64,000 bases of DNA from Coniella vitis. Its lineage: Eukaryota; Ascomycota; Sordariomycetes; Diaporthales; Schizoparmaceae. Of the stretch, positions 46,684 to 58,070 are shown piece by piece. The position numbers were made by a program, and so were the translations under genes. The notes beneath the pieces were generated by a model that saw only the letters and a list, made by a program, of their open reading frames with translations, was not told where the DNA came from and searched no databases. How positions within the stretch are numbered: the first letter of the stretch is position 1; each line of letters begins with the position of its first letter. Where the stretch lies: contig WUJK01000007.1 in the NCBI GenBank assembly GCA_011317545.1, forward strand, positions 868,001 to 932,000, given 5' to 3'.

Positions 46684-47755
46684 GATGAGACAAGAAAATG
46701 GAAATTTTGTGGACTGACTGATGAGTTGGGGGGATGTTTGTTGCACCTGAGTGGTTGGAATTGGGAGAAAAGCGCTGGCTGATACGGCTTCATTTTCCCC
46801 TTTTCGAAAGGGGGCATCGTGATGGCATGAATGGGAGAGCGAGCGAGAGATCAATCTCTTTTTATTCTTTTCGCTTCCTGGACATATTTCAGTCATGGCG
46901 CGCGTGCATATATACTTTTGGTTGTCGTGTGTATATTAGTCGACTTCTCCTGTGGGCTTCTGTTTGCGAGATATCTTGCCTCTGGTTTCTTCAAAGAGAA
47001 TAAAGAATTTGGACTGAGCAACTGGTTTATACTGTATGTACGTCGCCAGACCTTGCTTGGTCAAGTTGAGTCTCTGCTACCCCCGTTGGTATCGCTGATT
47101 CCTGCGCTTGTCACTACAGCAAAGTGGTGATAGCGACGATGTCAACGATGAAGCAGGTTTTCTGGCAGACACCCCATTCCCTGGTGAGACACGGCTTCCA
47201 CACGTTAGAAGCTACTTGGAAGAAGATTGAGAGGATCATTCTTTCTACGGTGTAATGCAAATCTATTGTGTGGATCCCTCGGGAGAAACACGCCGAGTTC
47301 ATGAACCTCATTCAAGATAAATAACGTACAAACTCTTAAACAGAAAGAAGCAGCAAACGCAAATGTTCTGGTGTAACTTGCTTGAAATAATGTTAAAGGG
47401 ATATACAGAATTCGGCTGAAGTTATTCACAATGTGTATTTCCAGATATGGTTCTCTCTCAACAAGGTAGAAACTATTCTGGACGTAGAAGCACTTGTCCT
47501 TTTTTCTTTTACTATTTCCTTTTTTTTTTTTCCTTCTCTTCTTTTCCTTTGCCCACTGCATCGTCTTCCCCGTCTTCTGTCATATATTGTCTTTTCTGCG
47601 CCGCTTACACTGCATCTTCACCAACCTCGCTCCGCACCAGCCACCTGCATTTATTTTCACTCTTTTCTGTCCCTCTGCGCTTCTCTTTCTTGCCAGCAGC
47701 TTTACTCGTCCATGCAACATGATGGCGCCCAGCTCAGTCAGACAGCTTTGCTGCA
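46684..47755. other. Intergenic region
   Basis: 3' side of the lipase gene and probable leader of the small gene to the right. T-rich tract near 47515-47545. No coding frame was supported. Confidence 0.45.
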
Positions 47756-48203
47756 GTGTCCAGACCGAAATCCGCCTCCTCATCGCTGCGCGTCTGCCCA
47801 ACTGCGGAGGCATCATCAAAAGATACTCTGGACCCGGCGTACGAGCGGCCTTGGGTGGACTACAACACGCTGGTCAAGCTGGGTTATGTTATCGATGTCA
47901 CACACCCGCTCATGGAGTCGAGAGTCCTGACATCGAGACCAGCAGCGGCAATTGTACGTATGTAGTTTGAAAATAGCAGTCTCCCTCTACGGAGCGGCCC
48001 AACGCTCTGCTGCTTGCTTGCTGAAGTGAAGATACCCGGTTGAATTGCAACGCTCTCGCTGGGACTACCGCTTCACCCCTTTCCTCTTCTAGGAATATCG
48101 TGCTGCCACCCCCAAGCGCAACTCTTTCACTTCTGAAACTCCAACATTGTCTTTCCCCCTGACCGGTGACCCATCTGTCTATATACAACCGCAACAATCA
48201 TAG
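47756..48203 (+). CDS. Small protein gene of unknown function, 5' end unresolved
   Basis: Two exons are supported: one ending at 47953 (frame open from about 47714) and 48093..48203. The donor is GTACGTATG and the acceptor TTCTAG; the intron is 139 nt and phase zero. The first exon contains DPAYERPWVDYNTLVKLGY and THPLMESR; the second reads EYRAATPKRNSFTSETP, then SFPLTGDPSVYI and ends QPQQS. Codons end mostly in C or G as in the neighbouring genes. There is no Met in frame before the first stop upstream, so the start must lie in a short exon near ATG 47715 or 47719 spliced in by an undetermined donor. I recognise no family. Its stop is 19 bp from the stop of the convergent glycosidase. Confidence 0.5.
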
Positions 48204-48222
48204 TCATCATGGTCATCAGTTT

Positions 48223-51200
48223 TTAAACCCCAATCCTCACCTCCCGATAAGGCACAGCCCGCACCGGATGCACAAGCCCATACGGCTGCCCGCCGTACGT
48301 CGTGCTATACTTGGCCTGTTCCCACGACTGCGTCACGTTGACCTGGATCAGCCGATTCCGCAGCGTCGAGGGCGTCTCGATGCGCACGGTCTGCTTCCTG
48401 GCACTTTCACCAGCATCGGCGGCTGAAGAGTTGTGGGCAGAAGAAGAAGAAGTGAGCAAAAATGGCCCAATGTCCACAATTGGGTGTGTCACATCCACGG
48501 GGCCTGTCCATTGGCCGTTGATGTAGATCCGCAGAGTGTTGAGTAGGGGGCCGGAGAGGTCGAGGTAGGCGCCGTCTGCTGCTGCTGCTGCTGTTGATAT
48601 ATTGGCGGAAGAAGAAACAGCAGGAGGCCAATCAAATTCAGCCTCGTACGTCCCCACGCCCGAAACATTCTGCAAGCCCGAGATGTTGTACCACGGAATC
48701 AGCTCATCAAGCGTGAAATGGTGGTATGCAAAGACAGACGAGTAGTTGTTCCAGGGGTCTGGGTTGGGAAGCCAGTCTTGCACGGTGAGATTCCACGGTC
48801 CAATGTCAAAGGATGTTGGCAAGGCTGTGCTGCTGCTGCTGCTTGCAAAGGTGACGTTTGTGCCATTGCTGAGAGAAATGGTCAGCGGCTGCTCCGACGA
48901 GCTCTCGTTGCGTGTTGTCCGTGCAATGATCGCGCTGCCGTCCGCTGAGACGTTGAAAAACTCTACATCTGACTGAATGACGTGCACAGGAGGGACGGGT
49001 ACGTCTGCAAAGAATCCTTCTGGTGCAAAGGCCACAATGGTGCTTTGGTTGGATTGGAGGTCAAACCAGAGGTGGAAGCGCTGCCGCTGGGTGATGGTGC
49101 CGTTGCTTGCCGTCAAGGTGGTGGTGTAGTTGACTATCGGTGCAATCCTGCCTGTCCATGCATCAAGCTCATACGGGATCCCGCTGCCCGAGAGCGAGGC
49201 AAGGGTGCTATGGCTATTGTTTAAATCCGAGTTGTACACCCAGTAATAGTCCACCGCATTGTCCGCGTCCCATCTATGAGTATAAGTGATGGGCACGGGA
49301 GGCGCAATGTTTGCAGCAGCTGGGGCGATACCGAGGGATTGGAGCGCGCCAACGACTTCGCTTTCAGACGTGAGGTTCTTGACCGAGGGATAGCCGAGGA
49401 GGGTTTGGATAGCTTGTTGGATCTGGGCGTCCAAGTCCTCTGTGGGCGAATAATACGGGCTGAATTCGGGCAGCCCGCCTACGAAGAGAATGGGAAAGTC
49501 CTGCGCTGCGTAGTCGAGGAGGCGGGACACGGCGGTTGTGGTGATGTTGGTGGAGTTGTCGATGATAAAGGCGGAAAACGCCGGACCGTCTGCTGCCAGA
49601 GTGCCGTTTGTGATGATGGCGTTGTCCTAGAAGTGATGATGTTGTTAAAAAATAGGGCGGCAGCATTCCTTTCCTGTTTAACCGCCGAAAGCATCGATTG
49701 CGGGACGCAGAACAAGGGGCAAAAGACGTGGATTCAACTCAACTCACCAATGACAGCAGCGATGGACTCACCGATACGTACGAGTATCCCGCGTCCTGCA
49801 ATGCCTTGTCTCCAAAGATATTCTCGCCCATGCCATAATGCTTGATGTCGACTGAAAGATACTTGTGCCGATAGATGCCCACGTCGACCCGCGGCACGCC
49901 CGTCTGGAGAATCAACTGCGTGCGCGCAATCCAGTCGGCCGACTCACGCACATACGCCCACGTCGGCTGTCTGGGCCCCCACATCTCGCTATACGTCCAC
50001 TCAAACGTCGTCAGACCCGGCCACTGAACATCTGGCCTCCATCCGGAATACGGGAAGCCGTGCGTGACGATGCGGTTGACACCGCCGACGTAGTTGATGG
50101 CGCAGTCATTCAAGATCAAGGGCCACGTCGCTGCGTACGAGAAGTAGCGGTGCGCGCCTAGCTCAGAGGAAAAGATTTGTTTTTGGCCAAGCATGGCACC
50201 GCCACCCATGGCGCGAAAGGCGTCAATGACGCCGTCAAAGTAGTTGGATTCCGTCTCGGGCGCGTCAATGTGCGCCGCGGCGCTGACCATGTCCCACGGA
50301 GGCGCAAGCACGGGCGCTGTGGCGTAGGGCTGCAGGCTGCCTTGGAGACCCCATTTGGCGGACCAGGTGGAGAGGCCCTCGAGGTGGTATGTTTCGTAGA
50401 GGGTTTGAAGGGCTTGGTAAAAGTCATTGCGGATCTTCCAGTCGATTTCGTCGGCGGTCGTGTTGGCACTGCTGTCGTAGGAAAAGTAAAAGTACCCGTT
50501 GGCGAGCGTGCTAGGAGGGAGATTGGTAGTGCCAAAGAGGATGGGGAGGTATGGGACAAGACTGTAGCCACGGGACTGGTTGAAGTAGTCGAGGAAATTG
50601 TCGGTCCAAAAGAGTGTGGCCCTGAACTCGGCCGAGTCTTCCCATGCGTAGAGGCCCAACTGCTTCAGCAGGTCGCCGTTTTCTCCGTTCATGACATAGT
50701 CTTCGGTGAAGCTGGTCCAAAGGTCTGTGCCAGCCTGGCTAAAGTGGTCGACGACGTAGGCGAACCAGGAAGCCGGGTTATCAGGAGCTGTGGCATTGTT
50801 GAAGGCGCCTTGGGCGGCGAGATATCCTGTACGTCGCTGATAGAATGTAAACAGCACATAGTCACTGCCGTCGCTGGGCGCGGTCCAGAGCAGCGTGCCG
50901 TTCTGGACCAGTGAAGTCACGTCCTGGATGCCATTGACGTCTAGTGCGGTGACTCTTGCGTCTGATGAAGGCACTATTCATACTGTAAGCACGCATCCGA
51001 GGGCCATCTTTGGCGGACAACAACACCAACAGGACGTGGGAAACCTACCTGTGCTTTTCTTGACAACAACAGCCGCCACAAAGGTGTTTGTGTAATTCTG
51101 GAATGGCGCATAAAAGTCGGGTGCATTCGCGTATCCAGCATATGTTTCCCCGGGCGGTGGCAAGGCGCCGCTGAATGACGCCCCAGATGCAATACTCACG

Positions 51201-51691
51201 TGGCCGTATGCCAGCTCCGTGTTCATGCCCTCAGAGTTGGGGTCCAGAATCGGGATGGAGGCGCCCTGGGTCGGTCCAAGAGCAAAGTCGACCGTCATGT
51301 CAAGATCCTCTGCTGCTCTCAGCATTGTCTCGAATCGGCTCCTCCATTTGTCGCCGCCATAGCCATACTCGGCCGGATCCACGACGGCCAGTTCTATTCC
51401 GTAGTTCTCGAGGCATATTACTTCGACGCTGCCCCAGCCCGAGTCGCGAATGGTCTTGAGATCGGCGTACAGGACATCGTCATCCACGTCGGCGTCGGGA
51501 ACCCAGTATCTAAACGTTGGGCGAGCGAGGCCTGTTGGATTGATGAAGTCGTTAGGTACATTGTACTTGATCCATGGCGCTGGGCGTTGCCCAAAGCCGC
51601 TTGGTTTGGGACTGGCCGTGGTCGCTGTGCTGGTCAAGAGCAGAGCAGCTGCGAGAGCTGTAAGTCGACCCCGAGAATGGACGAGGGTCAT
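48223..51691 (-). CDS. Secreted GH106-like glycoside hydrolase (putative alpha-L-rhamnosidase)
   Basis: Exons 51049..51691, 49772..50973 and 48223..49626 give 1082 residues. Met 51691 starts a signal peptide (MTLVHSRGRLTALAAALLLT). The first third has FRYWVPDADVDDDVLYADL and WGSVEVICLENYG, typical of the catalytic barrel start in this family. The middle carries YYFYFSYDSSA-like spacers, SAAAHIDAPETESNYFDG and VNRIVTHGFPYSGWRPDVQWPG, then TTFEWTYSEMWGPRQPTW. The end is a beta-rich, Asn-glycosylation-rich region closing with LRIYINGQWTG and YGGQPYGLVHPVRAVPYREV, like the C-terminal jelly-roll of GH106/DUF4982-type enzymes. It would remove rhamnose or a similar sugar from plant pectins, glycosides or exopolysaccharide. 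The assignment is from pattern only. A second in-frame donor follows exon 2 by 24 nt. Confidence 0.75.
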
Positions 51692-52792
51692 GGTCTGTCG
51701 TGGATAGAGCCTTTGCCGAGACTCGTTGGCCCAATGCGGTGGATTCCAGGCATCGTGGACTCAGACCTCAAGGGGGGACCTGGGCTCCATTTTCTAGTAT
51801 TGCCTTGGGTTCCATTGGTGCCGCCAATACCTCACCGCTTGGCCAAAAGGTATGATGCCATCCACCAATATCTGGCCACTAGACGACAGATTTGCCTTGT
51901 AGCCCGATAGGCGCAATCCTCACCTCTTGAAATGGCAAAGTCGATGCGGGGAGTCTGCAAAGGCAAGGGTGCAATGTGATTATAGAGGAGAATGGCATCA
52001 TTATTTCCGTAAGCATCGGTGGATTTCGCGGCATGACAGCCCGAAGCGTTGCGTCGATAATGTGATGGCTGACTCTGATGCTCTTGAGTACATAGTCAAG
52101 GCTATAGCGACACACGGGGGGATTCTGATGTATTCTGCCTGGTCGTGGGTGCAGATTGCTAAAGTGGCCACTCTACTCTTGCCAGACTCCAGGTGCCATG
52201 TCGTAAGATGCCACCCAGCTGACTGGGGCTGGGTATCAGGGAGCAGAGAGACGGCAAACGAGCCGCTACTCTATTGCGCTGTAACTCTCGTAGGCTCGAA
52301 GAACCGAGGGTCCTAGGACTGACAGTCGAGCGATGATGTGAATAAGTGCCTAGTAGTGTAACGAAGAGCCTCCCTCTACTCTCTGCCAGCAGTGTCGTCT
52401 GTCTCGAAGCTGTGTACTATGGACGCATCTGCACCGGCTTAGTCACAGGCAGAGGCTCGCGATTGGTGGAAGTTGGCTGCCATGGTGCGGTGGATGGCTT
52501 GATGATACCAGCACTGAGGATGGTCACACCGGTATGTACTATGTACGTCCTGGATAGAGAGTGTTCAAGTTTGGCGAGGAGGCATGTGAAGGAGAGCGAC
52601 CGAGATACTGCGATCAACCCTAACCCTGCCGCACTTTATCCAGGCCTTCTGCGCACGAATCAGAAGGCCGTGCCCCAGTTTGCGGCAGCACCGACATCCG
52701 CCGTCTCATGATTCTGCGTCTGTCGGTGTGCTGGGTGAAAAAAGACTCCTTGCGTTTGTCGTTTTGGTCCTCCATTGCAGAGCTACCCATCG
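51692..52792. other. Divergent intergenic region
   Basis: Upstream region of the glycosidase (minus) and the 2EXR gene (plus). No coding frame was supported. Confidence 0.5.
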
Positions 52793-53800
52793 ATGGACCA
52801 CGAGATCAGCCAAAGTGCGACGCTCAGCATGGCCAGCCCAGTCGAGGCCAAGGATGAGCAGCAATGGGGCTTTCAGCGTAAGGACCATTGATTCCATCCA
52901 TTTCCGTTCCTTGCCCGTCTCTCTGTCTGTATGTCTCGCGGCACATTTCATTGGCTGTTCGTGTCTCAAATCCCATACCGTCTTGCAGGTCTTGCGCCCG
53001 AGCTGCGTCTGCGTATATGGGAGGCCACATGGCCCTCTGCACGTCTGGTTGAAGTGCGCCTGCCCCCGGGGCACGACCAGCAGCGCATCAAGCCCAGCCG
53101 CCAAGTGGGCGGCGAGAAACTGACGGCCTGGAACTCGCAGCTGGGCCGCCTGGAGACCATCGAGTGCCGCCCGTACTCGCATCCTCTGGCGCTGGCCGTC
53201 TGTCGCGAGTCGCGAGCACACACGCTCCGCACGTATCGAAGCCTGCAGCACGCCCAGGTGGCTTCCTGTCGCTTCTACTTTGACCCCACGCGCGACGTGG
53301 TGTGGCTGCACCGCGACCTGTCGCAGTTCTCCCCGTCCAGCTTGAGCCATGTGGAGCGTTTTCTCTTCAAGGACGTGGAGCGGTTTGACGACAGCGAGGC
53401 TGCCAAGAAGCAGCGGCGGCGCGAGCTGCTCGAACTGGTCGAGTCGGCGGGCAGCGGCGTGCGCGAGGTGCTTGTGCTGGCTCACTGGACCAGCATTGCC
53501 GACGTCGACGATGGCGACATGGGGAACGGCACAAATGGCGAGACGCTGTACGACTGGATGCAGTATTTCATGGGCATTCTCGACGAGAACTGGGAGCTGT
53601 TTGACGGGCACGCGTGGGTGCTGCAGTTTGTGAGCACCTGGGCCGAGCTGGGCATCTGCTTTGACGGCGGCGAGGCACGTCTTTGGGGAGATGCGCGAGG
53701 AGGGCCGCTGTATTCCTGTCCAAGCAGCGATGCCGTCTATCGCAAGCGGCTGGTCGAGAGGTTTCCAAAGCGGTTTGTGGACATCAGCAGGATCCAGTAG
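52793..53800 (+). CDS. 2EXR domain protein
   Basis: Exons 52793..52877 and 52989..53800, joined via GTAAGG and TTGCAG, give 298 residues. Just after the splice comes FQRLAPELRLRIWEATWPSARLVEV, the opening of the 2EXR domain, and then HPLALAVCRESRAHTLRTY and FYFDPTRDVVWLHRDL complete it. The rest is hydrophilic. 2EXR proteins are abundant in ascomycetes with no known biochemical function; the domain resembles the start of F-box-associated regions. No signal peptide or membrane segment is visible. Confidence 0.85.
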
Positions 53801-54258
53801 CTTGTTGTATGGTGAAGCGTGTCTTGAGGTGGTTGAGGCCAGGTTTATATTCAAGTACCCAGTTGGTTACATGGCAGCGGGACGATACTTGGTCGGCGAC
53901 GGGCTGTTTTTATAGTGGACGATAGTGGACGATAGCGGGTGACAGGGGCTCACAGGGCGTTCATGTGCGCTGACAGCGGGCTGGGGGCGGCTGCGGCTAG
54001 TGGCAACAGCTTTGTAGCAAGGGATCGTGCTGTGTAGCCATGGTGTGGCACCTGCATTCACGGTTGCACAGCGCCTGGCCCCTGCCACTGCACCTGCTAT
54101 AAAGCCTGCAGATGACTTACATGGCCCGACTGCCCCCACCTGACAGAAGGTAGAAGGTACAAGTAGTACTTGCAACAGCCACACATCGCCATCTTGGCAA
54201 CCTCAGCTCAACTCTGCCTTTGCGTCTATCAAACAGCGGCCCAGAACCACACATCAGC
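53801..54258. other. Intergenic region
   Basis: Contains a directly repeated GTGGACGATA near 53915-53936. It is the probable promoter and leader of the TPR gene. No gene was seen. Confidence 0.5.
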
Positions 54259-56016
54259 ATGACCACTCACCCTCCGCCCGCGCCTTCGTGCGCCGATGAC
54301 GGCTCCTACTACGACCTGGGTACCTACGCGCGGCCAGTGACGACTTGCAGCAACGAGGCGCGGGTCTGGTTCGACCGGGGGCTGGTCTGGAGTTATGCCT
54401 TCAACCACGAAGAAGCCGTCGCCTGCTTCGAGAAAGCCATTGCCCTCGACCCGTCCTTTGCTATGGCCCACTGGGGGCTGGCCTATGCCCTTGGGCCCAA
54501 CTACAACAAGCCTTGGGAGTTCTTTGAGGGTCGCGAGCTGGAGTCGACGGTGGCCAGGACGCACCGGGCCGTCGAAAAGGCCGCAGACTGTGCAAAGACT
54601 GCCTCGCCAGTCGAAGTGGCCGTTATCAACGCCCTCAAGTACCGCTATCCACTCGAGCATTTGCCACACGAGGCACCCACCCAAGGCAGCGAGGCGTCGT
54701 GGCGGTGGGCCATTTGGAATGTCGAGTATGCCGACGCCATGGGCCGCGCCCATCAAGAGTTTCCAGCCGACCCCGACATCGCCGCCCTGTATGTGGATGC
54801 CCTCATGAACCTGACGCCCTGGAAGCTGTGGAATCTGCGCACCGGCGAGCCTGCTACAGGAGCCCGCACCCTCGAGGCCAAGCGTGTGCTGGATGCTGCC
54901 TTCCAGCAGCCCCATGGCAAAGAGCACCCAGGCCTGCTGCATCTCTGGATCCATCTCATGGAAATGAGCAGCCACCCGGAAGCCGCGCTCGAGGTTGCAA
55001 ACAACCTGCGCCTCCTCGTTCCAGACGCTGGCCATCTCAACCACATGCCCTCCCACCTTGACGTGCTGTGCGGCCGCTACAAGGAGGCTGTCGAGGCCAA
55101 TACGGCCGCCATCCACGCTGATGCCAAGTACGCTGCGCGCGCAGGCACCATGAACTTTTATACCCTCTACCGCTCTCACGACTACCACTTTCGTATCTAC
55201 GCCGCCATGTTCTCAGGCCAGTCACGAATCGCCATCGAAACGGCCCTCGAGCTAGAGCGCTCTATTCCCGCCGACCTCTTGCGTGTCGAGTCCCCGCCCA
55301 TGGCCGATTGGCTTGAAGGTTTCCTCTCCATGCTTTTGCACGTCTACATTCGCTTTGGCCGCTGGAAGACCATCCTCGCATTGCCGTTTCCTGATGACAA
55401 AGATCTCTTTTGCACAAAGACAGCCGCGTTGCACTATGCCAGGGCTATTGCTTTGGCATCCTCCAGCCGCGTCGACGAAGCAGACGCAGAACGCACGCTG
55501 TTCCACGCAGCCCTCAAACGCATTCCTGAATCCCGTACCATCTTCAACAACACCTGCATCGACGTTCTCACAGTTGCTAGCGCTATGCTTGATGGTGAAA
55601 TCGAGTACAGACGCGCCCACTACGACACGGCCTTTGCGCACCTGCGCCGCAGCACGGAGCTGTATGATAACCTGCCCTATGACGAGCCCTGGGGTTTCAT
55701 GCAGCCCACACGACACGCTCTCAGCGCCTTGTTGCTCGAACAGGGTCATGTCCAAGAGGCGACGGCGGTCTATGAGGCTGATTTGGGAGTCTCCAATGCG
55801 CTGCCGCGGGCGCACCGCCACCCAAACAATGTGTGGGCGTTGCAAGGATACCATGAGTGTTTGCTGACGCTGGGGCGGCGGGACGAGGCAAAGGCGATGG
55901 AGCCACAGTTGGCGGCGGCGCTGGAGGTCGCGGACGTGCCGATCAAAGCATCGTGTTTTTGCCGGTTGAATGTCCACAAAGCATCCGTTGCGGGGATGAG
56001 TACTTCGTCCTTGTGA
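54259..56016 (+). CDS. Tetratricopeptide-repeat protein, intronless
   Basis: A single exon of 585 residues from ATG 54259. The first TPR-like unit reads NHEEAVACFEKAIALDPSF, followed by MAHWGLAYALGPNYNKPWEFF. The centre has WIHLMEMSSHPEAALEVANNL, HLNHMPSHLDVLCGRYKEAVEAN and MNFYTLYRSHDYHFRIYAAMF, and the C-terminal part has more helical repeats (HYDTAFAHLRRSTELYDNL, EQGHVQEATAVYEADL). The HMPSH...GRYKEAVEAN block is the same as one met in many bacterial TPR proteins. TPR proteins are protein-interaction scaffolds; no partner is evident. No signal peptide. The absence of introns in a long gene stands out in this window. Confidence 0.85.
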   Translation: MTTHPPPAPSCADDGSYYDLGTYARPVTTCSNEARVWFDRGLVWSYAFNHEEAVACFEKAIALDPSFAMAHWGLAYALGPNYNKPWEFFEGRELESTVARTHRAVEKAADCAKTASPVEVAVINALKYRYPLEHLPHEAPTQGSEASWRWAIWNVEYADAMGRAHQEFPADPDIAALYVDALMNLTPWKLWNLRTGEPATGARTLEAKRVLDAAFQQPHGKEHPGLLHLWIHLMEMSSHPEAALEVANNLRLLVPDAGHLNHMPSHLDVLCGRYKEAVEANTAAIHADAKYAARAGTMNFYTLYRSHDYHFRIYAAMFSGQSRIAIETALELERSIPADLLRVESPPMADWLEGFLSMLLHVYIRFGRWKTILALPFPDDKDLFCTKTAALHYARAIALASSSRVDEADAERTLFHAALKRIPESRTIFNNTCIDVLTVASAMLDGEIEYRRAHYDTAFAHLRRSTELYDNLPYDEPWGFMQPTRHALSALLLEQGHVQEATAVYEADLGVSNALPRAHRHPNNVWALQGYHECLLTLGRRDEAKAMEPQLAAALEVADVPIKASCFCRLNVHKASVAGMSTSSL

Positions 56017-56286
56017 TCTAACGCGTGAATGCGAGGACAGTGCAAGAGTCGCTGGTGAATGAGATCTCGTTGAAGAATCTGCGGTTGTATGAACATTGTA
56101 ATGGCTGATCAGCTATGTACCGATCGCTTCACAGACTATGTACAGAGAAGAGGTTTGGATTACGTTGACGAGAAAAGTCGTCACCTTCCAGTACTGCCCG
56201 TCCATTCTCACCAAACACAGCGGATGCCACTCGTCTCGCCATTGTCGATCTCCCAGGAAGATTTCAGTGCCGCCGCCACTCTTGGC

Positions 56287-56973
56287 CTACTCATCATCCC
56301 CCAATCTTGTCCGCCACACGTCCACCTCCGTCCTCATCTCCTCGGGCCTCCAGACATATCTGGACACTCTCAAGCCAGAAAGTCCCAGCTCTTCTTCCTC
56401 ATCCCAAGCCAATGACATTCTCATATCCACCTGCAACCCCGTTTCGTATCCATCTCCATCCTCATCATTGGTGTTTCTTCTGTTGATCCATTGACGCTTG
56501 CCTTTTGGCTTTTCGTCTTCGGTCCGTTTCCTCTTCAGCTGCGGCGCAGGGGTTATCTCGAGCACAGGCGCAACGGCTGGGACTGCAGCAGCCACAGCAG
56601 CCACAGTGGGCTGAGGCTGAGGCTCAGGCTCAGGCTGCGATTGAAACTCGCTCCAATCCATCGCATCGTCATCCCAATCAGCTGAGTCCCAATCTTGCTC
56701 AGTGACCTCGACCCACTCCCCGTCCGTGTCGAGGTACACCCGGTGAACCCTACCATCTTCCTCTTCTGCCTCTCCATAATCGCTGGAACAATGATCCGCA
56801 ACGCCGTCGAAATCGAGAAAAATATCCCCCGAGCGCATGTTGAACTCCTTTGGGTGTTTGATGAACTCGGCCCAGCGGATGGCTTTTCGCTGGGTTGTGG
56901 GTGAGGGAGGATAGTGGAGGCTTGTGTGAGCGCCAAAGACTGAGAAGATTGTTGTCAAGAGAGGGGAATGCAT
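56287..56973 (-). CDS. Acidic protein of unknown function
   Basis: A single exon of 228 residues with ATG 56973, ending 271 bp from the convergent TPR gene stop. The sequence has RKAIRWAEFIKHPKEF near the N-terminus, an acidic region (DWDSADWDDDAMDWSEF), a run of (Glu/Gln)-Pro repeats, an Ala/Val-rich linker, then a basic LKRKRTEDEKPKGKRQW that could be a nuclear signal and a charged C-terminus with RYVWRPEEMRTEVDVW. I do not recognise a family. Codon use is like that of its neighbours. Confidence 0.65.
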   Translation of the reverse strand: MHSPLLTTIFSVFGAHTSLHYPPSPTTQRKAIRWAEFIKHPKEFNMRSGDIFLDFDGVADHCSSDYGEAEEEDGRVHRVYLDTDGEWVEVTEQDWDSADWDDDAMDWSEFQSQPEPEPQPQPTVAAVAAAVPAVAPVLEITPAPQLKRKRTEDEKPKGKRQWINRRNTNDEDGDGYETGLQVDMRMSLAWDEEEELGLSGLRVSRYVWRPEEMRTEVDVWRTRLGDDE

Positions 56974-57944
56974 TATTGTGTTGGGTAGATGTTTCGAAGC
57001 CGGAGTGGTGGAGTTAGCTTTGGGCGGGTGGTCCGTCTAGTCTAGGCTGGTTTCGGTTGATTTGAGAAGCGAGACAAGGAAGGCAAAAGAGGGAGAGAGG
57101 AGGCGGTCACGAAGAGAAAGCTCAATTGGGACCCTCTTCGGTGCGGATTTTCTGAGCTTTCGGGTGGATTAATGAGGTGGTTGGCGTTGGCTCGCAAGCG
57201 GCTGGGTTGTCCGGATCTGGTATGCTTGATCTCGAATGACGTTTGAACAGGCAACGAAACGAGAAGAGAGTGTCAGCAAAGACGCTCCCTGTGCTGGATT
57301 CCGGTGTGTGAGCGAGCAGGGAGATGGTAACAATGTCGCTGATGGTCCTCAAAACGAACAAACGGCTGGCTGGCGTGTCGGTGTACCGGATCGTCTCGTT
57401 TTCAAAACACACCCCTTTGTTGATTGTTGGTAGAGGGTTCTTGCTGCTTCCTTTTGAGGGGAAAAACCAAAGTGGTTCTGTCTAATGTATGGGCAGACGA
57501 TGTTTAGGCAGACAGAGACTTGACTTGGCCTTGGTTTTTTTTTTTTTTTTTTTTTTTGTCTGGATGTCTTGTTGTCGTCAAAAGTGGGCTGCTTGTTTGA
57601 GGATCTTGGCAGATGACGAGTGAGTCGTGAGAATCCAGTGAGCGAAGCAAGACAGTGATTCAGAGGTTCTGAATATCAGTCGGTCCCAAGGCGAACTCAA
57701 TCGATGGGATTATTTGGACAGAGAGACGATGACAAGCTTGGGGGAGGCGGGCGGGGATAGAAGCAAGCAAGCAAACACTGCCAAAGCCAACCCAGATGTC
57801 AGCTCGACACTGATGGTGACCAAGTGAGTTGAGAAGCTGCAGACGCCTTGAGATTGGGGGAGATTTCCAAGATTTTATACTCGTCTATTGCCTGAAAGAG
57901 CAGCTATTGTACATCATCCACCCACAAGCTGTTGTTCACTTTCA
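56974..57944. other. Intergenic region with long T tract
   Basis: Leader and promoter of the acidic protein gene, and probably the start of the next plus-strand gene. A tract of about 24 T lies at 57535-57558. Confidence 0.45.
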
Positions 57945-58070
57945 GGCGGCTGCAATTGGCAGCTTGGCCTTCTTCATTGGCATCACGACCTCCAACGCAA
58001 CGCAACGGCGGCCCATCAAACCGGCCGGGCTCCCGCTCAAGGAAGGCGAGTCGGCATATGCGCAGGAATA
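57945..58070 (+). CDS. Possible last exon of a small one-TM protein
   Basis: After a good CACTTTCAG acceptor the frame reads AAAIGSLAFFIGITTSN, one likely membrane span, then TQRRPIKPAGLPLKEGE and ends AYAQE before a stop. The codons are strongly C/G-ending, as in real exons here, and the competing frame is less so. The donor GTGAGT at 57824 could be the upstream partner, but I found no ATG in matching phase, so the first exon is unresolved. The size and single span would suit a small mitochondrial or ER membrane protein; this is inference. Confidence 0.4.

Noticed and set aside
52610..52630. CCCTAACCCT-like telomere motif
   Set aside because: Only two partial units inside unique sequence, far too short for a telomere relic.
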